Source: Chrysomallon squamiferum (taxonomy: Eukaryota > Mollusca > Gastropoda > Neomphalida > Peltospiridae). From it: 12,500 nucleotides of DNA. Made by a program: the position numbers and the translations under genes. This document shows, piece after piece, positions 1-7,402 of this stretch (position 1 is the first letter of the stretch; each line of letters opens with the position of its first letter). The notes beneath the pieces were generated by a model. That model was not told where the DNA came from, made no database searches, and worked only from the letters and a program-made list of their open reading frames with translations. Location of the stretch: contig CM022676.1 of assembly GCA_012295275.1 (NCBI GenBank), positions 7,244,719-7,257,218 on the forward strand. The letters are read 5' to 3'.

Positions 1-555
1 TTCTTTCGTTCGTTCATTCATTTTTTTTCTCTTTAATAATAAACAACATGTTAGATTTTGTGATGCAGCAAATCATGTTAACATGTTAAGATTTTAAATT
101 ATTCAATACAAAATCAACAATAGAACTATTATCTAGTGTTTATACAATAAAGAACACTTATGTTGTGAGAGATTAAGTGAATTTTCACATTCAGCCTAAA
201 ATTGTTTTTCATCACAACTTCATGCTTGACTGCCCACAAGGTGTTTTCTGTGTAAACTGAATGTGGATTGGTTATCTGTAAATTCAACATGGCCCAAAGA
301 GACATTTGATTTCTTAATTTTTTTGGTTTCATTCTCTCTCTCTCTCCCCCCCCATATTTCTTTCCACATAATTATTATCCCTATCTTGCCTAGTTTCACA
401 TATTTTCTGTAAAAATTAACAGCTTTACAAATATACATGTTGATTAATTCTGTTAGTATTTCTGTGAATAACCATTTATATTTCACTCCATCACTTAATC
501 AAACACCAGCATTTTATCCTTTCTATCTTCTCCCACCCCTTTTAAATCATCCTCT
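1..555. other. AT-rich non-coding DNA, no gene seen
   Basis: The first 35 bases are a degenerate TTCN-type microsatellite (ttctttcgttcgttcattca), like the arrays near 3600 and 5800. A TC run at 333-345 continues into eight C at 346-353. Short open frames on the minus strand have no recognisable domain, and I do not support them as genes. Confidence 0.7.
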
Positions 556-597
556 AAAAAAAAAAAAAAAAAAAAAAAAAATAAAAAAATAAAAAAA

Positions 598-635
<38 letters not shown>
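556..635 (+). repeat. A-rich tract (poly(A) with TA interruptions)
   Basis: Eighty bases of A broken only by four single T residues at about 582, 590, 599 and just after. It directly abuts the molluscan motif segment at 636-660. It may be the A- or T-rich edge of an inserted element, but I see no target-site duplication. The poly-Phe frames on the opposite strand are artefacts. Confidence 0.9.
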
Positions 636-641
<6 letters not shown>

Positions 642-662
642 CCAAAGGGAGATAACTCTAAA
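636..662 (-). repeat. Dispersed-repeat motif TAGAGTTATCTCCCTTT
   Basis: Read on the minus strand, 644-660 is TAGAGTTATCTCCCTTT followed by GGTGGCC. I recall this GTTATCTCCCTTTG-type string as very frequent across molluscan genomes; that is memory, not a search. The same core, with one or two mismatches, occurs four times on the plus strand at 10356-10600. Confidence 0.6.
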
Positions 663-1199
663 CGAAAACCTCCATTCCAATCCTGGCAACAAAGCTGACG
701 GTCCGTTGCGGTCTTAATTGGTAAATTAGCTGACCACCATTCAATTATTTCCACAGATTTAACGTCTTATCTCCTCTCCCCAAACATTTCTGTTTTAACA
801 GCCAATCAATAACGCTTTCTCAGAACAGTGCGACCTCCGACCTTGCTTTGCAATTTGCCTTACAAGAGTTACGGTACTTTATCGTCGTGTCTTTGGCCTG
901 TTTTCGGTGTTTATTATTAGGTCCGTGTTTTATGGCATCGCGCTTGTTATGGAGACAGGGTTGTTAAAAGTATGGGATGCTTCCTCCAGTGCAGTTTATG
1001 TGGCAGATTTTTCACCTGTTGTTGTTGCTGTTGTCGTTGTTGTTGACTGGAGATTTCAGTTTGTTTTTGACCTTTAGATGGATGGGAGCAAGTCTGATTT
1101 GCAGTTATCAGTGTCTCTCAGTTTTTGTTGGGTTCTTTGCGGTTGTTTGTTTATTTTGCATCTGTGTTTCATGGGTTCTTTGTGGTTATTTTTTAATGA
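663..1199. other. Higher-complexity DNA without a recognised gene
   Basis: This stretch is less AT-rich than its surroundings (for example the parts around 690-720 and 820-960). It ends in GTT-repeat and T-rich sequence (1019-1045 is an imperfect GTT array). Both strands were read for splice-bounded coding blocks and none was convincing. The open frames beginning near 977 and 1078 run into poly(T) and a TA repeat and look accidental. Confidence 0.6.
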
Positions 1200-1227
1200 T
1201 TTTTTTTTTTTTTTTTTTTTTGTTGCT

Positions 1228-1263
<36 letters not shown>

Positions 1264-1266
1264 ATT
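1200..1266 (+). repeat. Poly(T)22 followed by a (TA)n microsatellite
   Basis: T runs from 1200 to 1221, then gttgct, then alternating TA from 1228 to 1266 with one break (attat). These generate the Phe- and Tyr/Ile-rich translations seen here, which are not genes. Confidence 0.95.
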
Positions 1267-1329
1267 CAGTTTGTGTATATTGTCTGTGATCTGTGGACAT
1301 ACATACTAATGAATCTATGATTAATTTAT

Positions 1330-1457
1330 ATAGATAGATACAGTAACATACACACATAAAGTACATCATTTATTTAGATAGATCAGTAACATACACATAA
1401 AAGTACATCACTTATACAGATAGAAACAATAACATATACACATAAAGTACATCATTA
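1330..1457 (+). repeat. 43-bp tandem repeat, three copies
   Basis: The marker cagtaacatacaca begins at 1341 and 1384, and its diverged form caataacatatacaca at 1427, a period of exactly 43 bp. Each copy also has gatagat-like sequence before the marker and ataaagtacatca after it. The third copy runs into the palindromic ATTAATATTAAT block. Confidence 0.88.
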
Positions 1458-1592
1458 ATATTAATGAATTCAAACATTAACATGAAAGATTACAGACATT
1501 AATATTAATGAGTCTACTCACCATTAATATTAACCTTTTTTCAGTCATCATGAATATTAATGAGTTCAGACATCATTAATATTAATAAGTAC
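1453..1592 (+). repeat. Cluster of ATTAATATTAAT palindromes
   Basis: The 12-bp palindrome ATTAATATTAAT occurs at about 1454, 1499 and 1577. Partial forms near 1523 (attaatattaac) and 1552 (gaatattaat) make five sites in 140 bp. Several are followed by GA(A/G)TTC or GAGTC and preceded by CAGACAT, so the block looks like a degraded, irregularly spaced tandem repeat. Confidence 0.8.
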
Positions 1593-1856
1593 TATTAAGT
1601 ATTAAATAAACAGCAGTTTATTAACAAAATCAGAGTGAGGTTTAAGGAAGAATTTTATTTCCTGGTTCAGAATATTAAGCACCCAACTAAATGCATAACC
1701 ATCTTTCTTTTTTTTCTATCTTTTCTTTTTACATCACTTTAATTCTATTTCTTTTTTTTTTTGAAATTGTCCTGTATTTTTTTTTATTTTATTATAATTT
1801 TTTTTTTTTTTTTTGGTTTAAAATCTTTTTTCACTTTTTTTTCTCTTTCTTTTAAC
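1593..1856. other. AT-rich DNA with T homopolymers, no gene seen
   Basis: T-rich runs at 1709-1717, 1751-1761, 1778-1785 and 1799-1814 dominate. No coding or RNA feature is supportable. Confidence 0.7.
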
Positions 1857-2160
1857 GAAATATGCCTTCGTGCATTAGGACTGACAAAAACGTTTCTGCG
1901 GAGGTTGAACAAAATCAATTTGATAAGTTTGAACTCAGACAGAAATGGCAGGCCTATATAGTTGTGTGTCAAATCCTCCAGCAATTCGTCAAATTTTTCC
2001 GGGCCGAGCATCTTTGGTAATTTGTAACCACGAAGCATAAAATGTCTGCGTCTGCTGTGAAAGAACAGCGATGATGGAATGTTTTTAGATAGCCAGAGCA
2101 GTATTACAGGACGAAAACCAGTTTGTCCGAGTTTTTGAAAGTTCCGAGAGTTGTATTCCG
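1857..2160 (-). pseudogene. Decayed fragment resembling Ty3/gypsy-type retrotransposon gag
   Basis: Seen: an island less AT-rich than the T-rich DNA on both sides is open on the minus strand for roughly 100 codons, with no convincing start. Short segments read YKL, then LGPEKFDELLEDLT, then HNY and a proline three residues later. Known: gypsy-group capsid regions carry a similar order (YxLLR..L..P.KP...(F/Y)(D/E)ELV..L..HY.PKP). Just upstream, near 2035-2045, the resemblance shifts to another frame, which itself meets a stop near 2090, so the copy is broken. No protease, reverse transcriptase or LTR is present nearby. Inference: a truncated, frameshifted gag remnant. The match is made by eye; an unrelated exon or chance ORF remains possible. 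Confidence 0.35.
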
Positions 2161-2960
2161 TTCTCTTTTATTTTTTGTATTTTGTTTTTAGTCTTTTTAT
2201 TTTTTTACTTTTTTTTTATTATTTTTTATATTTTTCTTTTTTTTCAAAATTTATTTATTTTTGTTATTTTTTTAAAAATTTAAAAATTTATTATTTTGTA
2301 AATTTTTTTATAAAAATTTTATTTTTTTTATTATTTTCTGTCTTTTTTCCCATTTCTTTTCAAAATGTATTGTTTTGGTTATTTTTTTACTTTATTTCCT
2401 GTCTAATTTTTTTTTTTTTTTCAAATTTTATTATTTACTAAATGTTATTTTATTTTTCCTTTTAAACTGACTTCTATATCAAAAAGAAAGTGAAATATTG
2501 TTTATTTTATTTTTGTTTTTTTATTTCTTATTCATTTTAATAATTATCTAAAATAATTATTTAAAAAGAAAATGGAGTTTTGATTATGAAATGTATATTT
2601 TGTTTATTCAATATACAATTTAATGTTCAAACAGAATTCTGAATCTTTCAATTCAATCTTTATTCCCTTTTCATATGGAAAAACCAATTTATTATAATTG
2701 AATAATGTTTATAAATTAATGTTTAAAATGTTTTCAGAGTTCAAATTAAAATGTTATCTAAATAAAATATTTAAAAAACTGTTTACCTTTCATTATTAAT
2801 TTTTTTTTTTGTGCATTATTAATTTAAAATCTTTTCTCCCTTCCTTTTTTCTTTTTTGTAATAATAAAAAAAATATATTTTGTCAAAACAAATTTATTAT
2901 TTAATTAAATTATCAATATTTTCTTTGGGTTTTTTCCTTGCATTTTTGTAATAGCATGCT
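2161..2960. other. Extremely T-rich / AT-rich stretch, no gene seen
   Basis: About 800 bases composed mostly of T and A, with T blocks separated by short A runs (especially 2161-2470) and then AT-rich sequence with aattta motifs. The Phe/Leu/Tyr-rich open frame at 2151-2441 reflects base composition, not a membrane protein. No RNA or exon signature was found. Confidence 0.8.
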
Positions 2961-2972
2961 TATGTACATAAC

Positions 2973-3000
2973 TACATACATATATACATACATACATACA

Positions 3001-3030
<30 letters not shown>
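2973..3030 (+). repeat. (TACA)n tetranucleotide microsatellite
   Basis: About fourteen near-perfect TACA units, with a TATA interruption around 2981-2985. It ends at catatcacatg. Confidence 0.95.
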
Positions 3031-3031
<1 letters not shown>

Positions 3032-3130
3032 CACATGTCTGTCCTCTTGACTGATTTGTCTCTCTGTCTGTTCATACAACCATACACACACATTCACATA
3101 CAGGTACATTTGTATGTATGTACAAATGTC

Positions 3131-3145
3131 CATCCATCCATCCAT

Positions 3146-3196
<51 letters not shown>
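3131..3196 (+). repeat. (CCAT)n followed by a (CA)25 microsatellite
   Basis: Four to five CATC units (3131-3147) pass directly into an uninterrupted CA run from 3147 to 3196. Thr-His and Cys-Val repeat translations across it are artefacts. Confidence 0.96.
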
Positions 3197-3198
<2 letters not shown>

Positions 3199-3352
3199 TA
3201 TCAATCCATCTGTCAATCCAGCTACTTATCCTTCTGTTAATCCGTCCAAATACATCTACATGTTCATCAATCAGTTCATTCATCCGAATATCAGTCCATC
3301 CATCAGTTCATTCATCCGAATATCAGTCCATCCATCAGTACATCTGTACAGA
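3199..3352 (+). repeat. Degenerate ATCNN/CCAT repeats with a perfect 32-bp duplication
   Basis: The segment is built of ATC-centred four-base-like units (catccatc, caatcagttc). Positions 3272-3303 and 3304-3335 are identical 32-bp copies in tandem, each starting cagttcattcatccg and ending gtccatccat. A third partial copy begins at 3336 (cagtacatc). A short CA run follows at 3352-3367. Confidence 0.92.
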
Positions 3353-3367
3353 CACACACACACACAT

Positions 3368-3589
3368 CAGAAATAGATTTAATCCCAAGGCGTATTAATT
3401 TTTCAATCATAAATTCATTTCAAAACAAAGATAAATTTCATGTCTCTTCTTTTTACTGTCAATATCACTTTCTATTTACTATTAATAATAAATTTTTTAT
3501 CCGATTTGCTTGCACCAAATTGTTCTATCACATTTCATAAGTCAATCGATTTGACAGGATTCATGTTCATAGCTCGTCAGTCATTCGGT
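3368..3589. other. Single-copy-looking AT-rich DNA, no gene seen
   Basis: No tandem structure is obvious and no splice-bounded coding block was found on either strand. Confidence 0.6.
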
Positions 3590-4217
3590 TTTTGTTCATT
3601 CCTTCATTCTTTCTTTCTTTCATTCATTTCTCCTTCCATTCTTTCTTTGATTTGAGCTTCCTTTCATTTATTCTTTCATCCATTCTTCCTTTCATTTATC
3701 CTTTTGTTCATTTTATTCTTTTGTTCATTTTATTCTTTCATTCATTCATTTTAATTTTATTAATTTTCATTGTTGTTCGTTTATTCTTTCATTCATTCTT
3801 CCTTTCATTTATTCTTTTATTAGTTTGTTCTTTCTTTCATTTATTGTTTCAATCAGTCTTTCATTACATCTTTCATTGATTCATTATTTTGTTCATTTAT
3901 TCATTCTTCCCCTTCATTCATTAATTCATTCTTTCATCCGTTTGTTATTTTATTCATTCTTTCACATATTCATCCATCATTCTTCTGCACATCCATTCTT
4001 TAACTCATTCATCCATTCATTCTTTCATTCATTCTTTCATTCATTCATCCATTCATTCTTCTATTCTTTCATTCCTTTTTTTCATTTACTCTCTCATTCC
4101 TTCATCCATTCATTCTTTCACTCATTCATCCATTCATTCTTCTATTCTTTCATTCCTTTATTTTCATTCACTCTCTCATTCCTTCATTCTTACCTTCCTT
4201 TATTCTTTCATTTCATT
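3590..4217 (+). repeat. TTCATTC-type array (left arm of an inverted pair)
   Basis: About 630 bp of degenerate TTCATTC / TTTCATTC / CATCCATTC units. An internal duplication with an 81-bp period starts at 4046 and 4127 (each catccattcattcttctatt). The array ends at 4217, directly joined to ATTACAGGTAAC. The reverse complement of the same array type, with the same joining sequence, is at 5748-6046. Ser/Phe/His-rich open frames (for example 3825-4316) are translations of the array and not proteins. Confidence 0.92.
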
Positions 4218-4311
4218 ATTACAGGTAACTTTGGTTTTATAACAGTATGTTTTTTTTTTTTTTTTTTTTTTTACCTGTCTGTTGATGAATTATTCAAAAA
4301 CAAGCACTCCA
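4218..4311 (+). repeat. Inverted repeat, left copy (non-array part)
   Basis: ATTACAGGTAAC at 4218-4229 and ACCTGTCTG-TTGATGAATTA at 4273-4292 reappear as reverse complements at 5748-5759 and 5706-5725, in the same relative order. A 23-nt T run (4250-4272) in this copy replaces shorter sequence in the right copy, so the spacing is 43 nt here and 22 nt there. Similarity continues weakly to about 4311 (CAAGCACTCC versus GAGCATCC). Confidence 0.8.
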
Positions 4312-4949
4312 CATGATTAACAATGATGAGATGCATATTTATTTTATTCTTTTTATTTTATTTTTTTTTAAAACTCGGTCCTCCTGGGACTCGGTCCTCA
4401 GTAAGACAGGACTGTTTACATTCTGACACCAGCGTAAACGTCAGTAGTAACAGAGGAAGACTGCGATGCTCTGAGTTTGACGGAGGAATATGAATGATTC
4501 ATGACCATGCTGATTGTGTGCGATCTCGCCTGTGTTCATAATTAAATAATAATGCTGTGTTTTTCACCCCACCCCACCCCTGGGCATGGAATACGGATTG
4601 TATGTCACTTCCCTGGTCGAGCGATGTCATTGTTTATGCGACGAGAGATTAAATTAAAAAGATGATGTTAATGTTTTATGAGGTTTTTTTTAAAGAAATG
4701 TGATATAGTCTGTTTTGTAGTCTGTTTGTTTGTTTTGTGTTTTTATTTATTTTGTTTTATTTGAGTGATTTATTTGTTTATCTGGGTTTTTTTTTTTAAA
4801 AAGACAACAGATACTGGGTTATAGTATATCGTGTAAATTATTTAAACTTAAATATATCAACTTGGATGTGTGTTTCCCAGAGTGACCATACATCAGTTGT
4901 TAGTTGTATTATTTTAATCCTTCATTTTAAACTTCACAGTGTAATTTAA
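4312..4949. other. Mixed-complexity DNA between the inverted arms, no gene seen
   Basis: A 16-bp direct duplication of actcggtcctc lies at 4373-4399, and three CACCC units lie at 4566-4580. The part from 4380 to 4640 is less AT-rich, but no open frame with credible splice sites was found. T-rich sequence with TTTG repeats follows to about 4800. Confidence 0.6.
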
Positions 4950-5500
4950 TACTCACATCCCAATCACCCACCCACACTCACTAGCCTCTCATAACTCAAC
5001 TAAACATGTCCTACTTCATTCACCCACAACTCAAACCTACTCACACTTCTTTACTCACACATATCTCAGCTCAACTCACCCTACTTCCCTACCCATAAGT
5101 TCAACTGAACTCAACTCAGTAGACCCACCCATACTTCAGTTCAACTCACACTACTTCACTCACAACACCTCAACCCAGCTCACTCTACTTCACCCACCCG
5201 TACTTCAACTCAGGTCACCTACTTCATCCACCTACTTCATCTACCCATACTTCGACTCAACTCAATTCACCCTACTTCATCTGCCTACACCTCCTCTGTT
5301 TAACTCTACTCAATACCTCTAACTCAGTTCACTCCATTTCACCCACCCACCCACCCATACTTCAACACACACCCCATACTTCAACACACCCCTATATGTA
5401 CCCCACTTACCCAACCATACCTCCACCCAACTTGCCTTTCTCCATCGCACCAAACCCTCCCATATATCTCTCCATCTCAAACCCTCCCCCGAATCTCATT
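4950..5500 (+). repeat. C-rich, G-poor degenerate minisatellite (CAACTCA / CTACTTCA / CACCCA)
   Basis: Words such as caactcaactca, ctacttcat, cacccacccatactt recur irregularly (ctacttc near 5011, 5090, 5149, 5184, 5219, 5231 and 5273). The plus strand has very little G for over 500 bp, a strong strand asymmetry. The period is variable (roughly 13-80 bp), so it is a heavily diverged array. A (CCCA)n run lies at 5341-5356. Pro-rich translations beyond 5396 are a consequence. Confidence 0.8.
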
Positions 5501-5588
5501 TTCACCCAACAAATCTGCCAAATTGTGAAAACCAATTTTTTGTCACCCTGCCATGAACAGTATTCCAATTTGGCTTCGTCTTCTCTCT

Positions 5589-5726
5589 CACCTGTATTTC
5601 GCACAATGCACACCTGAGTAGAACTGCTGCTGACCTCACCTGACCTCACCTGTCCTCGTTATCACCTGTTTGTCAGGTGTTACGACCAAGGATGCTCATT
5701 TTGAGTAATTCATCAGCGGTCAGGTG
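5589..5726. promoter_or_regulatory. Cluster of seven CACCTG/CAGGTG E-boxes with a TGACCT direct repeat
   Basis: CACCTG occurs at 5589, 5611, 5637, 5647 and 5663, and CAGGTG at 5674 and 5721. The 5663 and 5674 sites form a perfect 6-bp stem with a 5-nt loop. TGACCT at 5631-5636 and 5641-5646 is a direct repeat with 4-bp spacing, the layout of a nuclear-receptor DR4 element. Known: CACCTG is bound by Snail/ZEB-type zinc fingers and E-protein bHLH factors. Regulatory function is inferred. The 5631-5650 part is a 10-bp tandem duplication, which creates two of the sites together. Confidence 0.35.
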
Positions 5727-5759
5727 AGAAATCTTTAATAACATCGGGTTACCTGTAAT
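5690..5759 (-). repeat. Inverted repeat, right copy (non-array part)
   Basis: Reading the minus strand gives ATTACAGGTAAC (5759-5748), then ACCTGACCGCTGATGAATTA (5725-5706), then CTCAAAATGAGCATCC (to about 5690). This matches the left copy at 4218-4311 without its poly(T). Confidence 0.8.
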
Positions 5760-6046
5760 CATGAAAAGAGAGAAAGAAAGAAAGAATGTAAGAATGAAGG
5801 AATGAAGGGAAGAATGAAAGAATGATTGAAAATAAAGGAATGAATGGATGTATGAATGAAATAATGAAAGGATGAAAGAGTAAAAGAATGAATAAATGAA
5901 AGAATGAATAAATAAACAAAAGAATGAATTAACAAAAGATTGATTGAAATGATAAATAAAGGAATAATGAATGAAAGAATAAATAAAAGGAAGAATGAAT
6001 GGAAGAATAAATTAAAGGAGGAATGAATGAATGAATGAATGAATGA
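5760..6046 (-). repeat. GAATGAAAGAATG array (right arm, reverse complement of the TTCATTC array)
   Basis: About 285 bp of degenerate GAATGAAAGAATGAAT units. A 17-bp block at 5788-5804 is the exact reverse complement of 4177-4193, at a similar distance from the shared joining sequence. So the two arrays share ancestry rather than only composition. It ends with five perfect GAAT units near 6020-6045. Confidence 0.9.
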
Positions 6047-6195
6047 TTAAATATTGTTTTTAATGTGATGATTATACTAGAGAAAACCTTACTGAATGAA
6101 GCTAATCCATTTATTGTTTGGATCTTTTATATAAACTTTACTATAAGCAGGACAGCACACACCTCAGCATTTAACACAGAGAAGTACATTGTTTC
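6047..6195. other. Unassigned AT-rich DNA
   Basis: Single-copy in appearance. No coding, RNA or repeat feature is evident. Confidence 0.55.
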
Positions 6196-6199
6196 TGAA

Positions 6200-6395
6200 A
6201 ATGACAGTATCAATAACATTTCCTTCATATAATCCAAAATTTATAATATAATTCTTTAATAAACCATTATGAGTCATAGTTGGATCGGGAGATATCCCAA
6301 CAAGGTCTCTGATGGGGACTGATCCTGAAACACATCATGTATCAGACCTGACGCCTTAACAACTCAACTGACATCTGCTCTAACCACTGAGCCAC
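6200..6395 (-). mobile_element. tRNA-derived SINE-like element (head region)
   Basis: Read on the minus strand, 6394-6376 is TGGCTCAGTGGTTAGAGCA, a near-ideal RNA polymerase III A box of the tRNA D-arm type. About 50 nt further, 6325-6314 gives GGATCAGTCCCC, a degraded B box (consensus GGTTCGANNCC). The intervening sequence does not fold into an intact anticodon arm, so this is not a working tRNA gene. The tRNA-unrelated body would run towards 6200, where the sequence becomes AT-rich; the 3' end is uncertain. Family not recognised. Confidence 0.6.
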
Positions 6396-6431
6396 AATAG
6401 TCTAGTTGAGGGAGTGACAGGCGGGTGTTAC

Positions 6432-6458
6432 GGGGAGGGGCCAGGGGTCAGGTCAGGG
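6432..6458 (+). other. Potential G-quadruplex
   Basis: Four G runs (4, 4, 4 and 3 G) are separated by loops of 1, 3 and 8 bases, in an otherwise AT-rich region. The last loop contains a further GG, so alternative foldings are possible. Confidence 0.5.
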
Positions 6459-6483
6459 TGTGATTAGTCTTGTCAGACCCTGA
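6453..6483 (+). other. Short hairpin overlapping the G-rich tract
   Basis: TCAGGGT at 6453-6459 is the perfect reverse complement of ACCCTGA at 6477-6483, with a 17-nt loop. Adjacent ggggtcagg and cctgagcccc extend the complementarity imperfectly. Confidence 0.45.
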
Positions 6484-6538
6484 GCCCCACGTACAGATTC
6501 AATTAGGAAGGGTATCAGAGAAAAATGGAGGCACGTTT

Positions 6539-6634
6539 GATCTCCTTGTCACCATGACGACATGATGCAATACATTTCTATTGTAGGTCACAGGGGTCGT
6601 GTCATCGCCTTGGTTACACTGAGAGGAGGAGATC
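6539..6634. repeat. Imperfect inverted repeat (about 96 bp foldback)
   Basis: GATCTCCT at 6539-6546 pairs with AGGAGATC at 6627-6634. Inside it, TGTCACCATGAC on the left corresponds to TGTAACCAAGGCGATGAC on the reverse complement of the right, and both arms then read into a CGAC. Arms differ by small insertions. It could be a small foldback transposon remnant or a chance hairpin. Confidence 0.5.
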
Positions 6635-6770
6635 AGTTTAATTACATTTCAGAGTGTGGCAATGAATTTTGATTTAATTTTTTTTTTGTAGTATCTTTTT
6701 TTTTTCTTTTTTTCATGCATATAAAACGTTACTGTTATTTTGATATGCATATACTAAGGAAGAACTCAGA

Positions 6771-6772
<2 letters not shown>

Positions 6773-6828
<56 letters not shown>

Positions 6829-6935
6829 GTTACTATTATTATTGTTATTATTATTACAATTATTATTACTATTATTATTAGTAGTTTTATTACAGTTATT
6901 ATTACTATTACTGTTATTGTTTTGTATTATTGTTA
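6773..6935 (+). repeat. (ATT)n trinucleotide microsatellite
   Basis: Perfect ATT units run from about 6773 to 6828. Imperfect ATT/GTT/ACT units continue to about 6935. The poly-Ile translation is an artefact. Confidence 0.96.
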
Positions 6936-7232
6936 AAATCATATTTATTTTTACCTACTAGTGAAAAAAATAAAAATAACAAATATATATTCACCCACAA
7001 CAATAAAAATTATATATATTGTCATATTCAGCCAAATGTAAATCAAAATATTCTATAATAATCTATCATATTGACATGGTAACCTCTAGCAAATTTACTT
7101 TTAACTTTAAAATCAAGATATGTTATAATGATCAGTAGAAGTTTTTAGAAGCCAGTATTCATTTTAACCACTTCACTGCTAAGTTTGAATCAAGACCATC
7201 TGAATAGTAATCCCACAATTCATCTGGTTACA
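6936..7232. other. AT-rich DNA, no gene seen
   Basis: No open block with splice signals and no tandem repeat is apparent. Confidence 0.65.
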
Positions 7233-7402
7233 GTTGTTGTTGTTGGGGTTTTTTTGCCCATTCTAACCCAATTATCATTCTAAATTTTTTTATTTATTAA
7301 AACTCAACTTTCACCTCCATGTTGTTGTTGTTTTTTTGCCCATTCTAACCCAATTATCATTCTAAATTTTTTTTATTATTAAAAAACAACTTTCCCTCCA
7401 TG
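7233..7402 (+). repeat. Tandem duplication, 82-bp period
   Basis: The segment gttgttgttg - gcccattctaacccaat - tatcattctaaat - ctccat occurs at 7233-7320 and again at 7321-7402. The internal marker gcccattctaaccc starts at 7256 and 7338. Copies differ mainly in homopolymer T and G lengths and a short deletion, so the duplication looks fairly recent. Confidence 0.93.

Noticed and set aside
495-754. Minus-strand open frames with poly-Phe ends
   Set aside because: They depend on the A-rich tract at 556-635. The non-Phe part crosses the dispersed TTATCTCCCTTT motif and has no recognisable domain.
2151-2441. Phe/Leu/Tyr-rich apparent membrane protein
   Set aside because: The hydrophobicity follows from extreme T content; no other evidence supports a gene.
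2973-3030. CRISPR-like or telomere-like array
   Set aside because: Simple contiguous TACA units with no spacers, and not a metazoan telomere repeat.
3825-4316. 163-codon open frame rich in Ser, Phe, His and Ile
   Set aside because: It is the translation of the TTCATTC microsatellite running into a T run. There is no domain and no independent coding signal.
6314-6394. Functional tRNA gene on the minus strand
   Set aside because: Only the A box is intact. There is no acceptor-stem pairing or proper anticodon arm, and the B box is degraded, so a SINE remnant fits better.
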